A stretch of DNA of 64,000 bases from Salinibacter sp. 10B (GTDB lineage: Bacteria; Bacteroidota; Rhodothermia; Rhodothermales; Salinibacteraceae): assembly GCF_002954405.1 (NCBI RefSeq), contig NZ_MQWC01000004.1:322318-386317 (forward strand), given 5' to 3'. Positions 1 through 9,695 of the stretch are shown here, piece by piece; positions within the stretch are counted from its first letter, which is position 1, and each line of letters opens with the position of its first letter. Below the pieces are notes generated by a model. It worked only from the letters and a program-made list of their open reading frames with translations, ran no database searches and had not been told where the DNA came from. Both the position numbers and the translations under genes were made by a program.

Positions 1-35
1 GCCAGACAACGAGCAACGGGACCCTCCAGTCGGCC

Positions 36-1520
36 ATGGATCGAAAAATCAAGGCCGAGGGGCTGACGTACGATGACGTACTTTTGGTGCCGGCCCGGTC
101 GTCGGTGATGCCGCGCCAGGTAGATACGTCCTCGTGGCTCACCCCTCGCATTAAGTTGAATGTTCCCATCCTCTCAGCGGCGATGGATACCGTCACGGAG
201 GCCGACATGGCCATCGCCCTGGCGCGAGAAGGAGGGGTTGGCGTACTGCACAAGAACATGTCCATTGAGGAGCAGGCTGCCGAGGTGCGCCGTGTAAAGC
301 GGTCGGAGAATGGCATGATTCTAGACCCGATTACGATTTCTCCGCACGACACCGTGGCGGACGCTCGGGACAAGATGAGTCACTATTCGATCGGCGGCAT
401 TCCGGTCGTAGATGAGTCCGATAAGCTGGTTGGGATTGTCACCAATCGAGATGTTCGGTTTGAACTCAACGGGGACACTCCCATCCGGGAGATGATGACA
501 GAAGAAGACCTTGTTACTGTCCCAGTGGGGACGACGCTTGATGAGGCGGAGCGCATACTCCAGCAGCACAAAATTGAGAAGCTTCCGGTCGTCGACGACG
601 AGGGGTACCTGAAGGGACTCATTACCTTTAAGGATATACGTAAGCGTCGCAAGCATCCGAACGCATGCAAGGACGATCATGGGCGGCTTCGCGTCGGGGC
701 GGCAGTCGGTGTGACGCCGCAGGTGGAAGATCGTGTTTCTGCGCTCGTCGAGGTGGGGGTCGATTTTGTCGTCGTCGATACCGCGCACGGGCATGCGGAA
801 GGGGTTCTAGAGACGGTGGATGAGGTCTCGTCGCGATTCGGAGACGAAGTTGAGGTCATTGCCGGTAATGTTGGCACGGCCGAAGGCACCCGAGATCTCA
901 TTGAGGCTGGGGTTGATTGTGTCAAGGTGGGCATCGGGCCGGGCTCGATTTGCACGACGCGCGTGGTGGCTGGCGTTGGGGTGCCACAGCTTACGGCAAT
1001 CATGGAGTGTGCAGAGGTGGCGCACGAGGAGGGGATTCCATTGATTGCGGACGGGGGCATCAAGCAAACGGGCGACATCTCGAAGGCCCTTGCAGCTGGT
1101 GCTAGCGCAGTAATGATTGGCGGCTTGTTTGCAAGTGTCGAGGAGAGTCCGGGCGAAACGATTATTTACGAGGGGCGAAAGTACAAATCATATCGAGGAA
1201 TGGGCTCTGTCGGGGCAATGGGAGCCGGTAGCAAAGACCGCTACTTCCAGGATGCGGAAGATGAATTGGAAAAGCTCGTGCCGGAGGGCGTCGAAGGACG
1301 CGTGCCTTACAGCGGAACCCTCAGTGAAGTGATTCACCAAATGTCGGGCGGGTTGCGTGCTGCCATGGGGTACTGCGGCTGTGAGTCTGTTCAGGAACTC
1401 TACGAAGACGGTCAGTTCGTTCGTACCACAGCGTCCGGGATCCGCGAGAGCCACCCCCACGATGTCGAGATTACGCAGGAATCGCCCAATTACTATTCGG
1501 GGCGTAACTCAAAGGAATAG
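36..1520 (+). CDS. guaB: IMP dehydrogenase
   Basis: Oxidises IMP to XMP with NAD+, the committed step of GTP synthesis in the cytosol. The 494 residues match the usual bacterial length. Visible parts are the N-terminal barrel half ([10 protein letters not shown], about 47-56), two CBS domains (about 95-205), the catalytic-cysteine loop [15 protein letters not shown] with Cys306, and the flap region [10 protein letters not shown]. The ATG is the first in frame and gives the canonical N-terminus ([12 protein letters not shown]). It lies 35 bp upstream of the peptidase gene on the same strand. Nothing is missing. Confidence 0.97.
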   Translation: MDRKIKAEGLTYDDVLLVPARSSVMPRQVDTSSWLTPRIKLNVPILSAAMDTVTEADMAIALAREGGVGVLHKNMSIEEQAAEVRRVKRSENGMILDPITISPHDTVADARDKMSHYSIGGIPVVDESDKLVGIVTNRDVRFELNGDTPIREMMTEEDLVTVPVGTTLDEAERILQQHKIEKLPVVDDEGYLKGLITFKDIRKRRKHPNACKDDHGRLRVGAAVGVTPQVEDRVSALVEVGVDFVVVDTAHGHAEGVLETVDEVSSRFGDEVEVIAGNVGTAEGTRDLIEAGVDCVKVGIGPGSICTTRVVAGVGVPQLTAIMECAEVAHEEGIPLIADGGIKQTGDISKALAAGASAVMIGGLFASVEESPGETIIYEGRKYKSYRGMGSVGAMGAGSKDRYFQDAEDELEKLVPEGVEGRVPYSGTLSEVIHQMSGGLRAAMGYCGCESVQELYEDGQFVRTTASGIRESHPHDVEITQESPNYYSGRNSKE

Positions 1521-1555
1521 CACTTCACGCTTCGCCACACCCCTCGTTTGCACTC

Positions 1556-2626
1556 ATGCCGAATCGATTCGACCGTATTCGCCGGCGCCTTGAGGAGCAA
1601 GGCGCCGACGCGCTACTTCTTTCATTTCTCCCCAATATTCGATGGGCGTGTGGATTCACGGGCTCAAACGGCCTCCTTCTCGTAGGGCCGGAGCAGGCGA
1701 CATTTGTCACCGATGGACGGTACACGGAGCAAGCGCGTCAGGAGGTGAGTGGCGCCGACGTTATAATCGCGAGAAATGGGCTCATGACCCGTCTGATGGA
1801 AGGGGGGCATTTGGAAGGATACAGCCAGGTGATTTTTGAGGCCGATGACGTTACGGTCTCCAAACGACAACAGCTGGAAGAAGAGTGCAGCACGATTGAG
1901 TGGCAACCAATCTCTGGACTTCTCACACGCGATGTTGCGGTGAAGGAAGATCCAGAGATTCGCCAGATTCGTCGTGCGCAGGCGGTGACGGAGGCCGTGT
2001 TCGACTATATTCTTACTCAGGTGGAGCCCGGCCGCAGTGAGCGCGAAATTGCGGCGGAAATCATTTACGACCATCTCCGCCGTGGGGCAGAGAAGATGGC
2101 GTTTGACCCCATCGTAGCATCGGGGCCTAACGCCGCACGGCCCCATGCACGACCCACTGATCGCACGTTGCAGGAGGGAGATCTTGTTGTCTTGGACATG
2201 GGGTGCATCCTTGACGGATATGCCTCCGATATGACCCGAACCGTGGCCATTGGGGATCCCGGCTCCGCAGCACGGGAGGGATATGAGCTCGTGCGCCGTG
2301 CACAGAAACAGGCGTTGGAGCATGCCCGCGCTGGGCTGAAAGCGAAGGAAATAGATGCTATGGCGCGGGATGTAATTGCCGAGGAGGGCATGGAGGAGTA
2401 CTTTTCGCACGGCTTAGGCCACGGCATCGGTCTGCAGGTACATGAATGGCCCCGTGTGTCGCATGCATCGGAGGATGAGCTTCCATCCGGGGTTTGTGTC
2501 ACGATTGAACCGGGCATCTACGTGCCGGAGGAGCAGTACGGGGTTCGAATTGAAGACATTGTCGTTTTGCAGTCGGGAGGGATTGAGAATCTGACGACAA
2601 CCTCAAAGGAGTTAAGAGTCCTATAG
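1556..2626 (+). CDS. Xaa-Pro aminopeptidase/dipeptidase, M24 family
   Basis: A cytosolic metallopeptidase predicted to cleave N-terminal residues preceding proline. The 356 residues consist of a creatinase-like N-terminal domain (1-125) followed by the pita-bread catalytic domain. All five metal ligands can be read: Asp214 and Asp225 (LDMGCILDGYASDMTRT), His289 (HGLGHGIGLQVHE), Glu318 (IEPGIY) and Glu333 (VRIED). The length fits bacterial PepQ/YpdF-type enzymes better than the longer PepP. It starts 35 bp after guaB and may be cotranscribed with it. The exact substrate class cannot be fixed from sequence. Confidence 0.92.
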   Translation: MPNRFDRIRRRLEEQGADALLLSFLPNIRWACGFTGSNGLLLVGPEQATFVTDGRYTEQARQEVSGADVIIARNGLMTRLMEGGHLEGYSQVIFEADDVTVSKRQQLEEECSTIEWQPISGLLTRDVAVKEDPEIRQIRRAQAVTEAVFDYILTQVEPGRSEREIAAEIIYDHLRRGAEKMAFDPIVASGPNAARPHARPTDRTLQEGDLVVLDMGCILDGYASDMTRTVAIGDPGSAAREGYELVRRAQKQALEHARAGLKAKEIDAMARDVIAEEGMEEYFSHGLGHGIGLQVHEWPRVSHASEDELPSGVCVTIEPGIYVPEEQYGVRIEDIVVLQSGGIENLTTTSKELRVL

Positions 2627-2760
2627 CCTTAGAGAGGGAAGGTCGGAGCCTTTGTATCCTCCGAGTTCGTAGATCTCGAGCCAAAAGTGATTTTTTTGTT
2701 GCCCGGTAGGCTCTACTACAAGACTCATTTGAGTGCTATTCTACTTTCCAGGGTTTTTGA

Positions 2761-2774
2761 TTTCCGTTATTGCA
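2761..2774 (+). repeat. 14-bp intergenic motif TTTCYGTTATTGCA, copy 1
   Basis: TTTCCGTTATTGCA ends 8 bp before the proposed TTG start of the subtilase gene. The same 14-mer with one Y position recurs at 25855-25868, 30285-30298 and 59765-59778, always between genes. It may be a promoter or regulator-binding element. Confidence 0.55.
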
Positions 2775-2782
2775 TAAGAGCT

Positions 2783-5700
2783 TTGAAAACAAAAAAAGCA
2801 CTATCACTGGTCCTCCTACTGGCCCTCCTCTTTCCGCAGGGAGGATTTGGACAAAGCCAGCCCGCTCCCGAGCTGATCGTCCGTCTCACATCTCCCTCGA
2901 CTGACCTCGTTCAGACGCTGGATGCGGGTCCTCCCTCTAAATCACGTGACGACTCTCTCTTTGCGGGCGTTGCGGCCGTTCAGTCTCTTTTTCCTTCCTC
3001 GACTGCCAAAGCCAGAAGGGGATCGGCAGAATCGCCATCGATATACACTCTCCGCGCTCGGGACTCGACTGTCTTTCGGCTCCTCCTGCGCCGCTGGCGA
3101 TCTCGGCCGGACGTTGCGTACGCCCACCCGAACTACACCTTTCGCGTCCATTCGGCTCAGCGCGACATCCCATCCAATCCGATCTTGGCGCCGAACAATC
3201 CCCGCGCTGATAGTCTCGACCACCTCGGGGTTGTTCAGGCTTTCGAAGGATGGGATTTCACCACCGGAGCATCGGATGTCACTATAGGGATCGTAGACAC
3301 CGGATTTTACCTCGAGCACCCGGACCTCCGCGACGAGTTTTGGATCAACGAACCGGAAGACATTAACAACAATGGACGGTTCGACCCGGGGGACCTAAAT
3401 GGGATTGATGATGACGGAAACGGGTTCGTCGATGACGTCATCGGATATGACTTTGTAGATCGCCCATCTCCCCTTCAGGAAGGGGAGTACGAAACGCGCG
3501 ATCCGGATCCCTCGGCGGATCCAAAGGCGCAGGGAAGCGGCCACGGATCGTCAGTTGCCGCCGTTGCGGGGGCTTCTCCCCAAGATCCGGAGATCGGAAT
3601 TGCCGGAGTTGCTCCAGGAGCGAAACTCGTAGGACTTCGAGCATTTGGTGGCGACGGCGTGGGCCGTTCCGACGACATTGCCGCGGCTATTGTGTACGCG
3701 GCCACTATGGGTGTGGATGTCCTGAATCTTTCCTTCGGCCGCAGTCGTCCAGCGCCCGTGATCCACGATGCCGTCCAATTTGCGCACGACCAGGGGACGA
3801 TCATTGTTGGGTCCGCGGGAAATGAATTGACGGATGATCCCCACTACCCCTCCGACTATCCCGAAGTTCTCTCGGTGGTGTGGCTAGCGGAAGACGGGGA
3901 GGGATTGCCCCAGTTCAATCGCAGTCAGTACGGAATTGGGGTCGACATCGGAGCACCGGGGTCGGGGGTTTATACCGCTGACTTTCCGGCTCAGGCCGTT
4001 TCGCAAGGCATGGACCCGGAGACAACGGACCTTTATCGGTCGATCAATGGATCTTCGTTCTCGGCGCCGCAGGTCGCCGGGGCTGCGGCGCTTCTTCGAT
4101 CTGCGGATTCGTCGCTTTCCCCTGCGTCGGTTCGGAGTATTTTGACGGCGACGGCCGACGACCTCGAGGCAGAGAGTTGGGATCATCAAACGGGGGCTGG
4201 CCTGCTCAACGTAGACCAGGGCCTGTCACGGGCATATCCGGCCCGCACCGAAATCGTGCATCCATCTCATAATCAGGGCATTTCTGGGACGGATGCCCTT
4301 CCGATCGTCGGGACTGCACTGAATCCCGCCTTCGAAGAGTACGCAGTGTACGTAGCGAAGGGGACCTCGAACTTGGATGAGCGGACCGATCCCTGGATGG
4401 AGCTCACCGGGCCGACGAGCACGCAGGTTTTACGGGACACGATTGCCACGTGGCCCCTTGCCAACGTGGAGGAAGGGGAATACACTCTTCGGCTCGTAAC
4501 GAGGCTTCAGGATGGAGGAACCATTGAGGATCGTCGACGGATCATTGTCGATCGAACTCCACCGAGTCTCCGAGTTGAGTTATTGGGAGATGGGCGAATC
4601 AATGGGGAGCATGGGATTGTGGGAGATTTGGTAACGGACGATCGTACCCGACTCACTACCACGATCCGGCTTTTCGGAGTGGAGGCCGTCGTTCAGAGTG
4701 AGCAGGTGGCCCGACGCCACGGTTTGGCGTGGGCCAATGAATCGGGACGAACAGGAACCGCGGAGGTGCAAATCCGCGCACGGAATACGAGTGGCCTCAC
4801 AACGACTCTCGACACAACGCTCCAGCTTCCCGGCGACCAGGAAAATACGGCTCTACTCCACCGCAACTCTACATCGGTGCCGCGGGGACGCCTTTTATCG
4901 AAGGCCACGGATTTTGATGGGGATGGCCTCCACGAGATCGTGCTTAATCAGTCGACGGAGGGGGGACTCTCTGATAGCCTTCGCTCCTTTGAGTGGAGAG
5001 GGGATGGATTCGTATCGGCTGATACGCTCATCGCCACTCTTTTTCCGAAAGACGTGGGGGATACAGACGGCGATGGCCTACAAGAGATTCTGTTACAGGT
5101 TCGGGCCGGGACGCTGCTTCTCGAACAGCGATCCGAAACTGCCTTCCCTGATGACCTCATCTTTGCCGATACGACCAGTACGGACGAGAAGCCGCTGCTC
5201 AATGGCACGCGGCTTACGGATTTCGATGGAGATGGCAACGGGGAGATCCTCGCTACGACCGGCCGCCAGTGGACGGTCCTTGAGCATACCAACAGCGGGT
5301 TCGTCCCAAGATTTCGTCTCGACAACCCGACCGCTCAGACGGGCAGAGACTCGGCACTGGGCAATGCCTTTGACACCCCTGCCGCACAAACGGGGGATTT
5401 TGATGGAGATGGCCGGCGAGATCTGCTCGTCGGCGATCGAGACGGGGATGTGATTGTCTACGAGGCGACGGGCACTGAAGATATGACCGTGGCCTGGACT
5501 CACGAGACGGATCGCGTAGATGCGGGCAATCGGTTCGCGGCTGGTGATATAATGTCGGGGGGCGGACGCGAGTTCGTGACTATGACCACGTATCCGCCGT
5601 TTCCCAACGAGAACGGAGAATCCGCTCCCCAGCTCTCAGTATATTCCATCTGGACGAGTACCGGAGATAACTCGTATGAGCGCGTGTACACGCTCCCCGT

Positions 5701-7093
5701 AGCTGGGCCGTATACGGACTACGGTTCGATGACTACGGCCGACCTGGATGGAGACGATTTGCAAGAGGTTGCGATTGCACATGCTCCTTCTCTGCTTGTT
5801 TTGGACTGGAAGCAGGGACAATGGCAGGTGCTTCATGAACACACTCGTGCGCCTCCGCTCCAGAGTCGGGGACTTGTGGCCGCCGACTTTTCGGGGTCTG
5901 GAAGGCCCTCGCTCGTGGCCGAAACCGCGGGGGATTCCCTCGCCCGGTTTTCGGTGGATCCTGCTTCTCTTCCGGTTTCTCCTCCACGGTGGACTCGGGC
6001 CCGTCCTACCGGCGCTAATGAGGTTGTTCTCGAATGGCGAGCCCCGGGCGCCGACTCTGTCTCGATTTTTGCCGGCCCGCCCAACGGCCCCCTCAATCAC
6101 ATTCGCGGCACGGTGGACTCTACGGTCCGTATTGGAGGCACAGCAGAACGGCGCTTTGCCCTGCGTGCCTGGGAGAACGGAACCTCCTCGCCGCTTTCGT
6201 CTCACCGGCGTCTTCGTCCTCACGCCGCAGCGACTGTAACTGAGGTGGGCTATCCGAGCCCTCACGCCGTCAAGCTTCGGTTTACCGAGCGTCTCGCCTC
6301 CTCTACCCGATCGGAGCAGTTCCAGTTTGGGCCAGCGTCAGTTCATCCGACCACCCTCATACAGAGCAATGACCAGACGGGGGTGGTGCTGCGCTTTCCG
6401 GCGCGAGTAGCGGGGCAGTCCGGACGTTTGCAGTGGGCTCACGTAGTGGATACGGATGGCCTACCCGTCGGCCAGACGGACCAGAAGATTGTGTTTCCGG
6501 CCTCGGAGCAGCGCTCGCTCTACGTTGAGTCGACCGAAATTCTGGATCAGCGTCGAGTACGACTCTCCTTCAACGAACCCCTCTCTGCAGGAGCGGCCAC
6601 CGACCGTGATCGTTACAAGATTCGCCCTCGGGGCCGGGTTGCTTCGGTCGAGTTCTCGACGGAGGCCCCCACGACCGTGACCCTTCGCGTAGAGGGCCTC
6701 GTGATCGGAGCAAAGGGGAGGGAGTCCTCCCTAACGGTTACGGAGATGATAAGCTTAAACGGGCACCGGCTCACAAAGGAGGGAGGAACGGTGCGTCTCA
6801 CCACGCCTGCCGATGACCTTTCAAACGTTTATGTGTACCCGAATCCGTACCGTGCACAGCAACATGACGGGAGTGTGACCATCGCGGGCCTTCCGACGGA
6901 GGCATCGATACGCATCTTTTCGCCCGACGGGCGACTTGTCCGTCGACTTTCGGTGGAGGCCAATCGAGACGGAGGGGTGCGCTGGGATCTACGGAATCGT
7001 CGCGGAGAGCGCGTTCCGGCCGGGATCTATTTGTTCCGGGTAAACGCGCCAGATCATTCTCCCGTGCTTGAAAAGGCAGCCGTCATTCGCTAG
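2783..7093 (+). CDS. Secreted subtilisin-like serine protease with FG-GAP repeats and FlgD-like tail
   Basis: A predicted exported S8 endopeptidase of 1436 residues. A TTG start at 2783 is chosen because the next residues (KTKKALSLVLLLALLFPQ) form a textbook signal peptide; the upstream in-frame ATG at 2687 would bury it. The catalytic triad is visible as Asp172 (GIVDTGF), His254 (GSGHGSS) and Ser425 (NGSSFSAP), with oxyanion Asn347 (SAGNE). An Asp-rich loop (DINNNGRFDPGDLNGIDDDG) probably binds calcium. After an Ig-like region, at least five FG-GAP/VCBS-type units follow (DFDGDGLHEI, DTDGDGLQEI, DFDGDGNGEI, DFDGDGRRDL, DLDGDDLQEV). The C-terminus (YPNPYR to the end) resembles FlgD-Ig/type IX secretion tails. 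Substrate unknown. Confidence 0.9.
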   Translation: MKTKKALSLVLLLALLFPQGGFGQSQPAPELIVRLTSPSTDLVQTLDAGPPSKSRDDSLFAGVAAVQSLFPSSTAKARRGSAESPSIYTLRARDSTVFRLLLRRWRSRPDVAYAHPNYTFRVHSAQRDIPSNPILAPNNPRADSLDHLGVVQAFEGWDFTTGASDVTIGIVDTGFYLEHPDLRDEFWINEPEDINNNGRFDPGDLNGIDDDGNGFVDDVIGYDFVDRPSPLQEGEYETRDPDPSADPKAQGSGHGSSVAAVAGASPQDPEIGIAGVAPGAKLVGLRAFGGDGVGRSDDIAAAIVYAATMGVDVLNLSFGRSRPAPVIHDAVQFAHDQGTIIVGSAGNELTDDPHYPSDYPEVLSVVWLAEDGEGLPQFNRSQYGIGVDIGAPGSGVYTADFPAQAVSQGMDPETTDLYRSINGSSFSAPQVAGAAALLRSADSSLSPASVRSILTATADDLEAESWDHQTGAGLLNVDQGLSRAYPARTEIVHPSHNQGISGTDALPIVGTALNPAFEEYAVYVAKGTSNLDERTDPWMELTGPTSTQVLRDTIATWPLANVEEGEYTLRLVTRLQDGGTIEDRRRIIVDRTPPSLRVELLGDGRINGEHGIVGDLVTDDRTRLTTTIRLFGVEAVVQSEQVARRHGLAWANESGRTGTAEVQIRARNTSGLTTTLDTTLQLPGDQENTALLHRNSTSVPRGRLLSKATDFDGDGLHEIVLNQSTEGGLSDSLRSFEWRGDGFVSADTLIATLFPKDVGDTDGDGLQEILLQVRAGTLLLEQRSETAFPDDLIFADTTSTDEKPLLNGTRLTDFDGDGNGEILATTGRQWTVLEHTNSGFVPRFRLDNPTAQTGRDSALGNAFDTPAAQTGDFDGDGRRDLLVGDRDGDVIVYEATGTEDMTVAWTHETDRVDAGNRFAAGDIMSGGGREFVTMTTYPPFPNENGESAPQLSVYSIWTSTGDNSYERVYTLPVAGPYTDYGSMTTADLDGDDLQEVAIAHAPSLLVLDWKQGQWQVLHEHTRAPPLQSRGLVAADFSGSGRPSLVAETAGDSLARFSVDPASLPVSPPRWTRARPTGANEVVLEWRAPGADSVSIFAGPPNGPLNHIRGTVDSTVRIGGTAERRFALRAWENGTSSPLSSHRRLRPHAAATVTEVGYPSPHAVKLRFTERLASSTRSEQFQFGPASVHPTTLIQSNDQTGVVLRFPARVAGQSGRLQWAHVVDTDGLPVGQTDQKIVFPASEQRSLYVESTEILDQRRVRLSFNEPLSAGAATDRDRYKIRPRGRVASVEFSTEAPTTVTLRVEGLVIGAKGRESSLTVTEMISLNGHRLTKEGGTVRLTTPADDLSNVYVYPNPYRAQQHDGSVTIAGLPTEASIRIFSPDGRLVRRLSVEANRDGGVRWDLRNRRGERVPAGIYLFRVNAPDHSPVLEKAAVIR

Positions 7094-7156
7094 CACTCCG
7101 GTCCCTTGTTGTTGGGGACGACGCTTGTGGGTGGTCAACAGTCGATTGCGGACGAA

Positions 7157-8482
7157 ATGCAAACTCTTCTCAGCTTCGGTCCCCGCGCAGGCTATGGGAC
7201 AGCCGGTGGCACCGGTCTTTTGTTGTTCAGCCTTCCGCTGATGGCTGCTCAGGCATGGGCGTGGCCGGGATTGGTGGCCGCGTCGTTTGCGGCTATGCTT
7301 GGGCTGGTCGTTCTCTGGCAGCGAGATCCGCTGTCGAAACGCCAAATTCTCTGGGGGGCGCTTCTGCTCCGAATTGCGTTCCTTCCCCTGTTGCCCGGAC
7401 TGACGGACGATTTATACCGGTACATTTGGGATGGATGGCTGCAGATGGAGGGCGTAAACCCCTACCGGTATGTCCCCGAGCATGAGGCGCTCTCGAACTA
7501 TCAGTCGAGTCAAATCTACCCGCGGCTGAATTCTAAGCCGTACTACAGCGTTTATCCGCCCCTCAGTCAGATTTTCTTTGCCGTTGGGGGATGGTTTTAC
7601 CCGTACGGCTGGACGGTAAGCTACTACGTTCTGAAGGGCCTCTTTGCGGCCGCTGAGTTTGGCGGGGTCGTTTTATTGAGTCGCCTGACCTCGGCCCGCA
7701 ATCTCCTACTCTACGCCTGGAATCCTCTGGTGCTCATCGAGACTGCGGGCCAGGGACACACAGAGGCGCTTTTGCTTCCGCTAATCGTGGGCGGGGTATG
7801 GGCCGTCCGAAAAGGAAGGGGGCGACTCGCTTCCCTGGCGGTGACTGGTGCCGGACTCGTAAAAATCTATCCGTTCGTACTTGCACCTTTTCTGGTGCGC
7901 CGGTATGGATGGACGGCCGTTTGGCCCGGCGCAGTGCTTGCCGTGGGTCTTAGTCTTCCGTACGCTGCCCCGTATACGCTTCCGCACCTCAAGGCGTCGG
8001 TCGACCTCTTTGCGGAGCTGCTGGAATTCAATGCGGGACTGTACTACCTCGTGAAGTATGTCTTCTGGCTCCTCACAGGGGCAGACTGGAGCAAGCAAAT
8101 TGGCCCTGCGTTCCGCTACCTCTTTTTGGCGTCCCTTCCGCTGCTCTATGTCCTGGACTGGAGGTGGAACTGGTCGTTCCGGTGGGCTTGCCTACTGACG
8201 ATTGGTCTCTTCTTGGTTCTTAGCACGACGGTTCACCCATGGTATTTTCTTCCGGTGCTCGCCCTGAGCGTTCTTCATGAGCGTCCGGCCTGGCCCTGGT
8301 TTTGGGTGGGAACGTGTGCGATTGGCACTTACCTCTTCTACATCGATGGACCGTACTGGCTCTGGGTCAACCTAGGGTGGGGTGGGGCAGCTGTCTTTGG
8401 ACTCTGGTGGTACCGCATCCCCTTACGAACGCTCATGGAAGACGGCGTCCATGCCGTTCGAAATCGGATTCCGTCGCCGTGA
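7157..8482 (+). CDS. Polytopic membrane glycosyltransferase, GT87/mannosyltransferase-like
   Basis: An integral membrane protein of about 441 residues with roughly ten hydrophobic segments. The diagnostic stretch is LTDDLYRYIWDGWLQMEGVN followed by PYRY, which matches the DD-YRY-WDG-G-NPY signature of polyprenol-phosphate-sugar-dependent mannosyltransferases (MptB/GT87/DUF2029 group); the DD pair would be the catalytic carboxylates. It probably transfers mannose or a similar sugar on the outer face of the membrane. The ATG at 7157 is preferred, but a TTG at 7106, 12 bp after the subtilase stop, is also possible. Donor and acceptor are unknown. Confidence 0.8.
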   Translation: MQTLLSFGPRAGYGTAGGTGLLLFSLPLMAAQAWAWPGLVAASFAAMLGLVVLWQRDPLSKRQILWGALLLRIAFLPLLPGLTDDLYRYIWDGWLQMEGVNPYRYVPEHEALSNYQSSQIYPRLNSKPYYSVYPPLSQIFFAVGGWFYPYGWTVSYYVLKGLFAAAEFGGVVLLSRLTSARNLLLYAWNPLVLIETAGQGHTEALLLPLIVGGVWAVRKGRGRLASLAVTGAGLVKIYPFVLAPFLVRRYGWTAVWPGAVLAVGLSLPYAAPYTLPHLKASVDLFAELLEFNAGLYYLVKYVFWLLTGADWSKQIGPAFRYLFLASLPLLYVLDWRWNWSFRWACLLTIGLFLVLSTTVHPWYFLPVLALSVLHERPAWPWFWVGTCAIGTYLFYIDGPYWLWVNLGWGGAAVFGLWWYRIPLRTLMEDGVHAVRNRIPSP

Positions 8483-8522
8483 GTCTCGCGGGGGCGTGCA
8501 CAAATGACCTGGCCATTTGGTA

Positions 8523-9467
8523 TTAGTCCGACGCAAAGTAGTCAAGCACATCGTCTGGCGTGGTGGTAGACGCGTCCATCCACGTGTACTCGTCGTATCG
8601 ACGAAACCAGGTCAGTTGACGTTTGGCATAGCGCCGGGTATTGCGCTTTACCAGACGGACCATTTCATCATAGTCGTCGATCTCGCCCTGCAAGTACTGG
8701 ATGGGCTCTCGGTACCCAATGGTACTCAGAGGCGGCTCATCGAGTTGAACGCCGTCAATTTCCATCACGGTGCGCACTTCGTTCATAAGGCCGTCCTCCA
8801 GCATCCGGTCTACACGGCGATTAATGCGATCGTAGAGCGCTTTGCGTTCCCGATTCAGTACAATTGTGTCGTACGTGAAGGGAGGCTCCGGCTGATTCTC
8901 ATAGTAGTGGGTCAGGGGCTTCCCCGTGCCGTGGTACACCTCCAGGGCACGAATCACCCGCTGGGTCTTCGTTGGATCTGCTTTTTCTGCCTGCGTCGGG
9001 TCCACTCGTTGCAACTCCTCGTACAAGGCTTCTTTCCCCTCCGTCTCCATGCGATCCTCCAATCGTTCCCGCACGTCATCGTCCACGTCGGGAATATCCG
9101 CAAGGCCGTACTGTAAAGCGTGAAGGTACAGTGTCGCTCCCCCAACAATGAGAGGACGGCGTCCTCGGTCGAGAATCTCTCGAATCCGAGCATTGGCCTC
9201 CTCCGCGTATGTTCCGGCCGAGAACGGCTCGTGCAGGGATCGCTCACCAATAAAGTGGTGGGGCACTCGGTCGAGAGCGTCGGCGTCGGGCTTCGCCGTA
9301 CCGATAGTAAGTTCGCGATAGACCTGTCGGCTATCAGCGGAGATGATTTCTGCGTTGAGGGCCTCCGCCACGTCGAGGCTTATTTCGGTTTTGCCGACGG
9401 CCGTAGGCCCGGCAATCGTGAGGAAGGGACCGGAGGCTTCTTGTGAGGAGGGCGTAGGAGCAGTCAT
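8523..9467 (-). CDS. miaA: tRNA dimethylallyltransferase
   Basis: Transfers an isopentenyl group to A37 of tRNAs that read UNN codons. The 314 residues have the usual length. The P-loop GPTAVGKTEISL is at about 20-31, followed by DSRQVYRELTIGTAKP (tRNA/substrate binding), HHFIGERSLHEPFSAG, and VGGATLYLHALQYG. The C-terminal TIGYREPIQYLQG and RRYAKRQLTWFR are standard. It converges with the mannosyltransferase gene across 40 bp that hold only a weak 6-bp hairpin (CAAATG/CATTTG). Confidence 0.97.
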   Translation of the reverse strand: MTAPTPSSQEASGPFLTIAGPTAVGKTEISLDVAEALNAEIISADSRQVYRELTIGTAKPDADALDRVPHHFIGERSLHEPFSAGTYAEEANARIREILDRGRRPLIVGGATLYLHALQYGLADIPDVDDDVRERLEDRMETEGKEALYEELQRVDPTQAEKADPTKTQRVIRALEVYHGTGKPLTHYYENQPEPPFTYDTIVLNRERKALYDRINRRVDRMLEDGLMNEVRTVMEIDGVQLDEPPLSTIGYREPIQYLQGEIDDYDEMVRLVKRNTRRYAKRQLTWFRRYDEYTWMDASTTTPDDVLDYFASD

Positions 9468-9624
9468 TCAGCGGAATGGAGCGTCGTCTTGAGTATTGCA
9501 TCGGCCCTCACACACGGATAGAAACCGTCACCGTTCAGCAGCGACGGCCGTGAAGGCCGCACCATGATGACGTGCGCCTACGGGCACCTCCATATCGTGA
9601 TGTCGGGATCACCTGCGTACATAT

Positions 9625-9658
9625 AAAAAAGCCCACCGTCGGCGAACCGACGGTGGGC
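9625..9658 (-). terminator. Rho-independent terminator of the rhodopsin operon
   Basis: A perfect 12-bp stem (GCCCACCGTCGG / CCGACGGTGGGC) with a 4-nt loop lies at 9631-9658. On the minus strand it is followed by six T (9625-9630). It lies 37 bp after the rhodopsin stop codon. Confidence 0.92.
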
Positions 9659-9695
9659 AAACGGGAGCAACTGTCCCGAGGGAGCGGTTTTCCTG

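Noticed and set aside
8483-8522. Short hairpin between the mannosyltransferase and miaA genes as a terminator
   Set aside because: Only 6 bp of stem (CAAATG/CATTTG) and no T-run; too weak to call.
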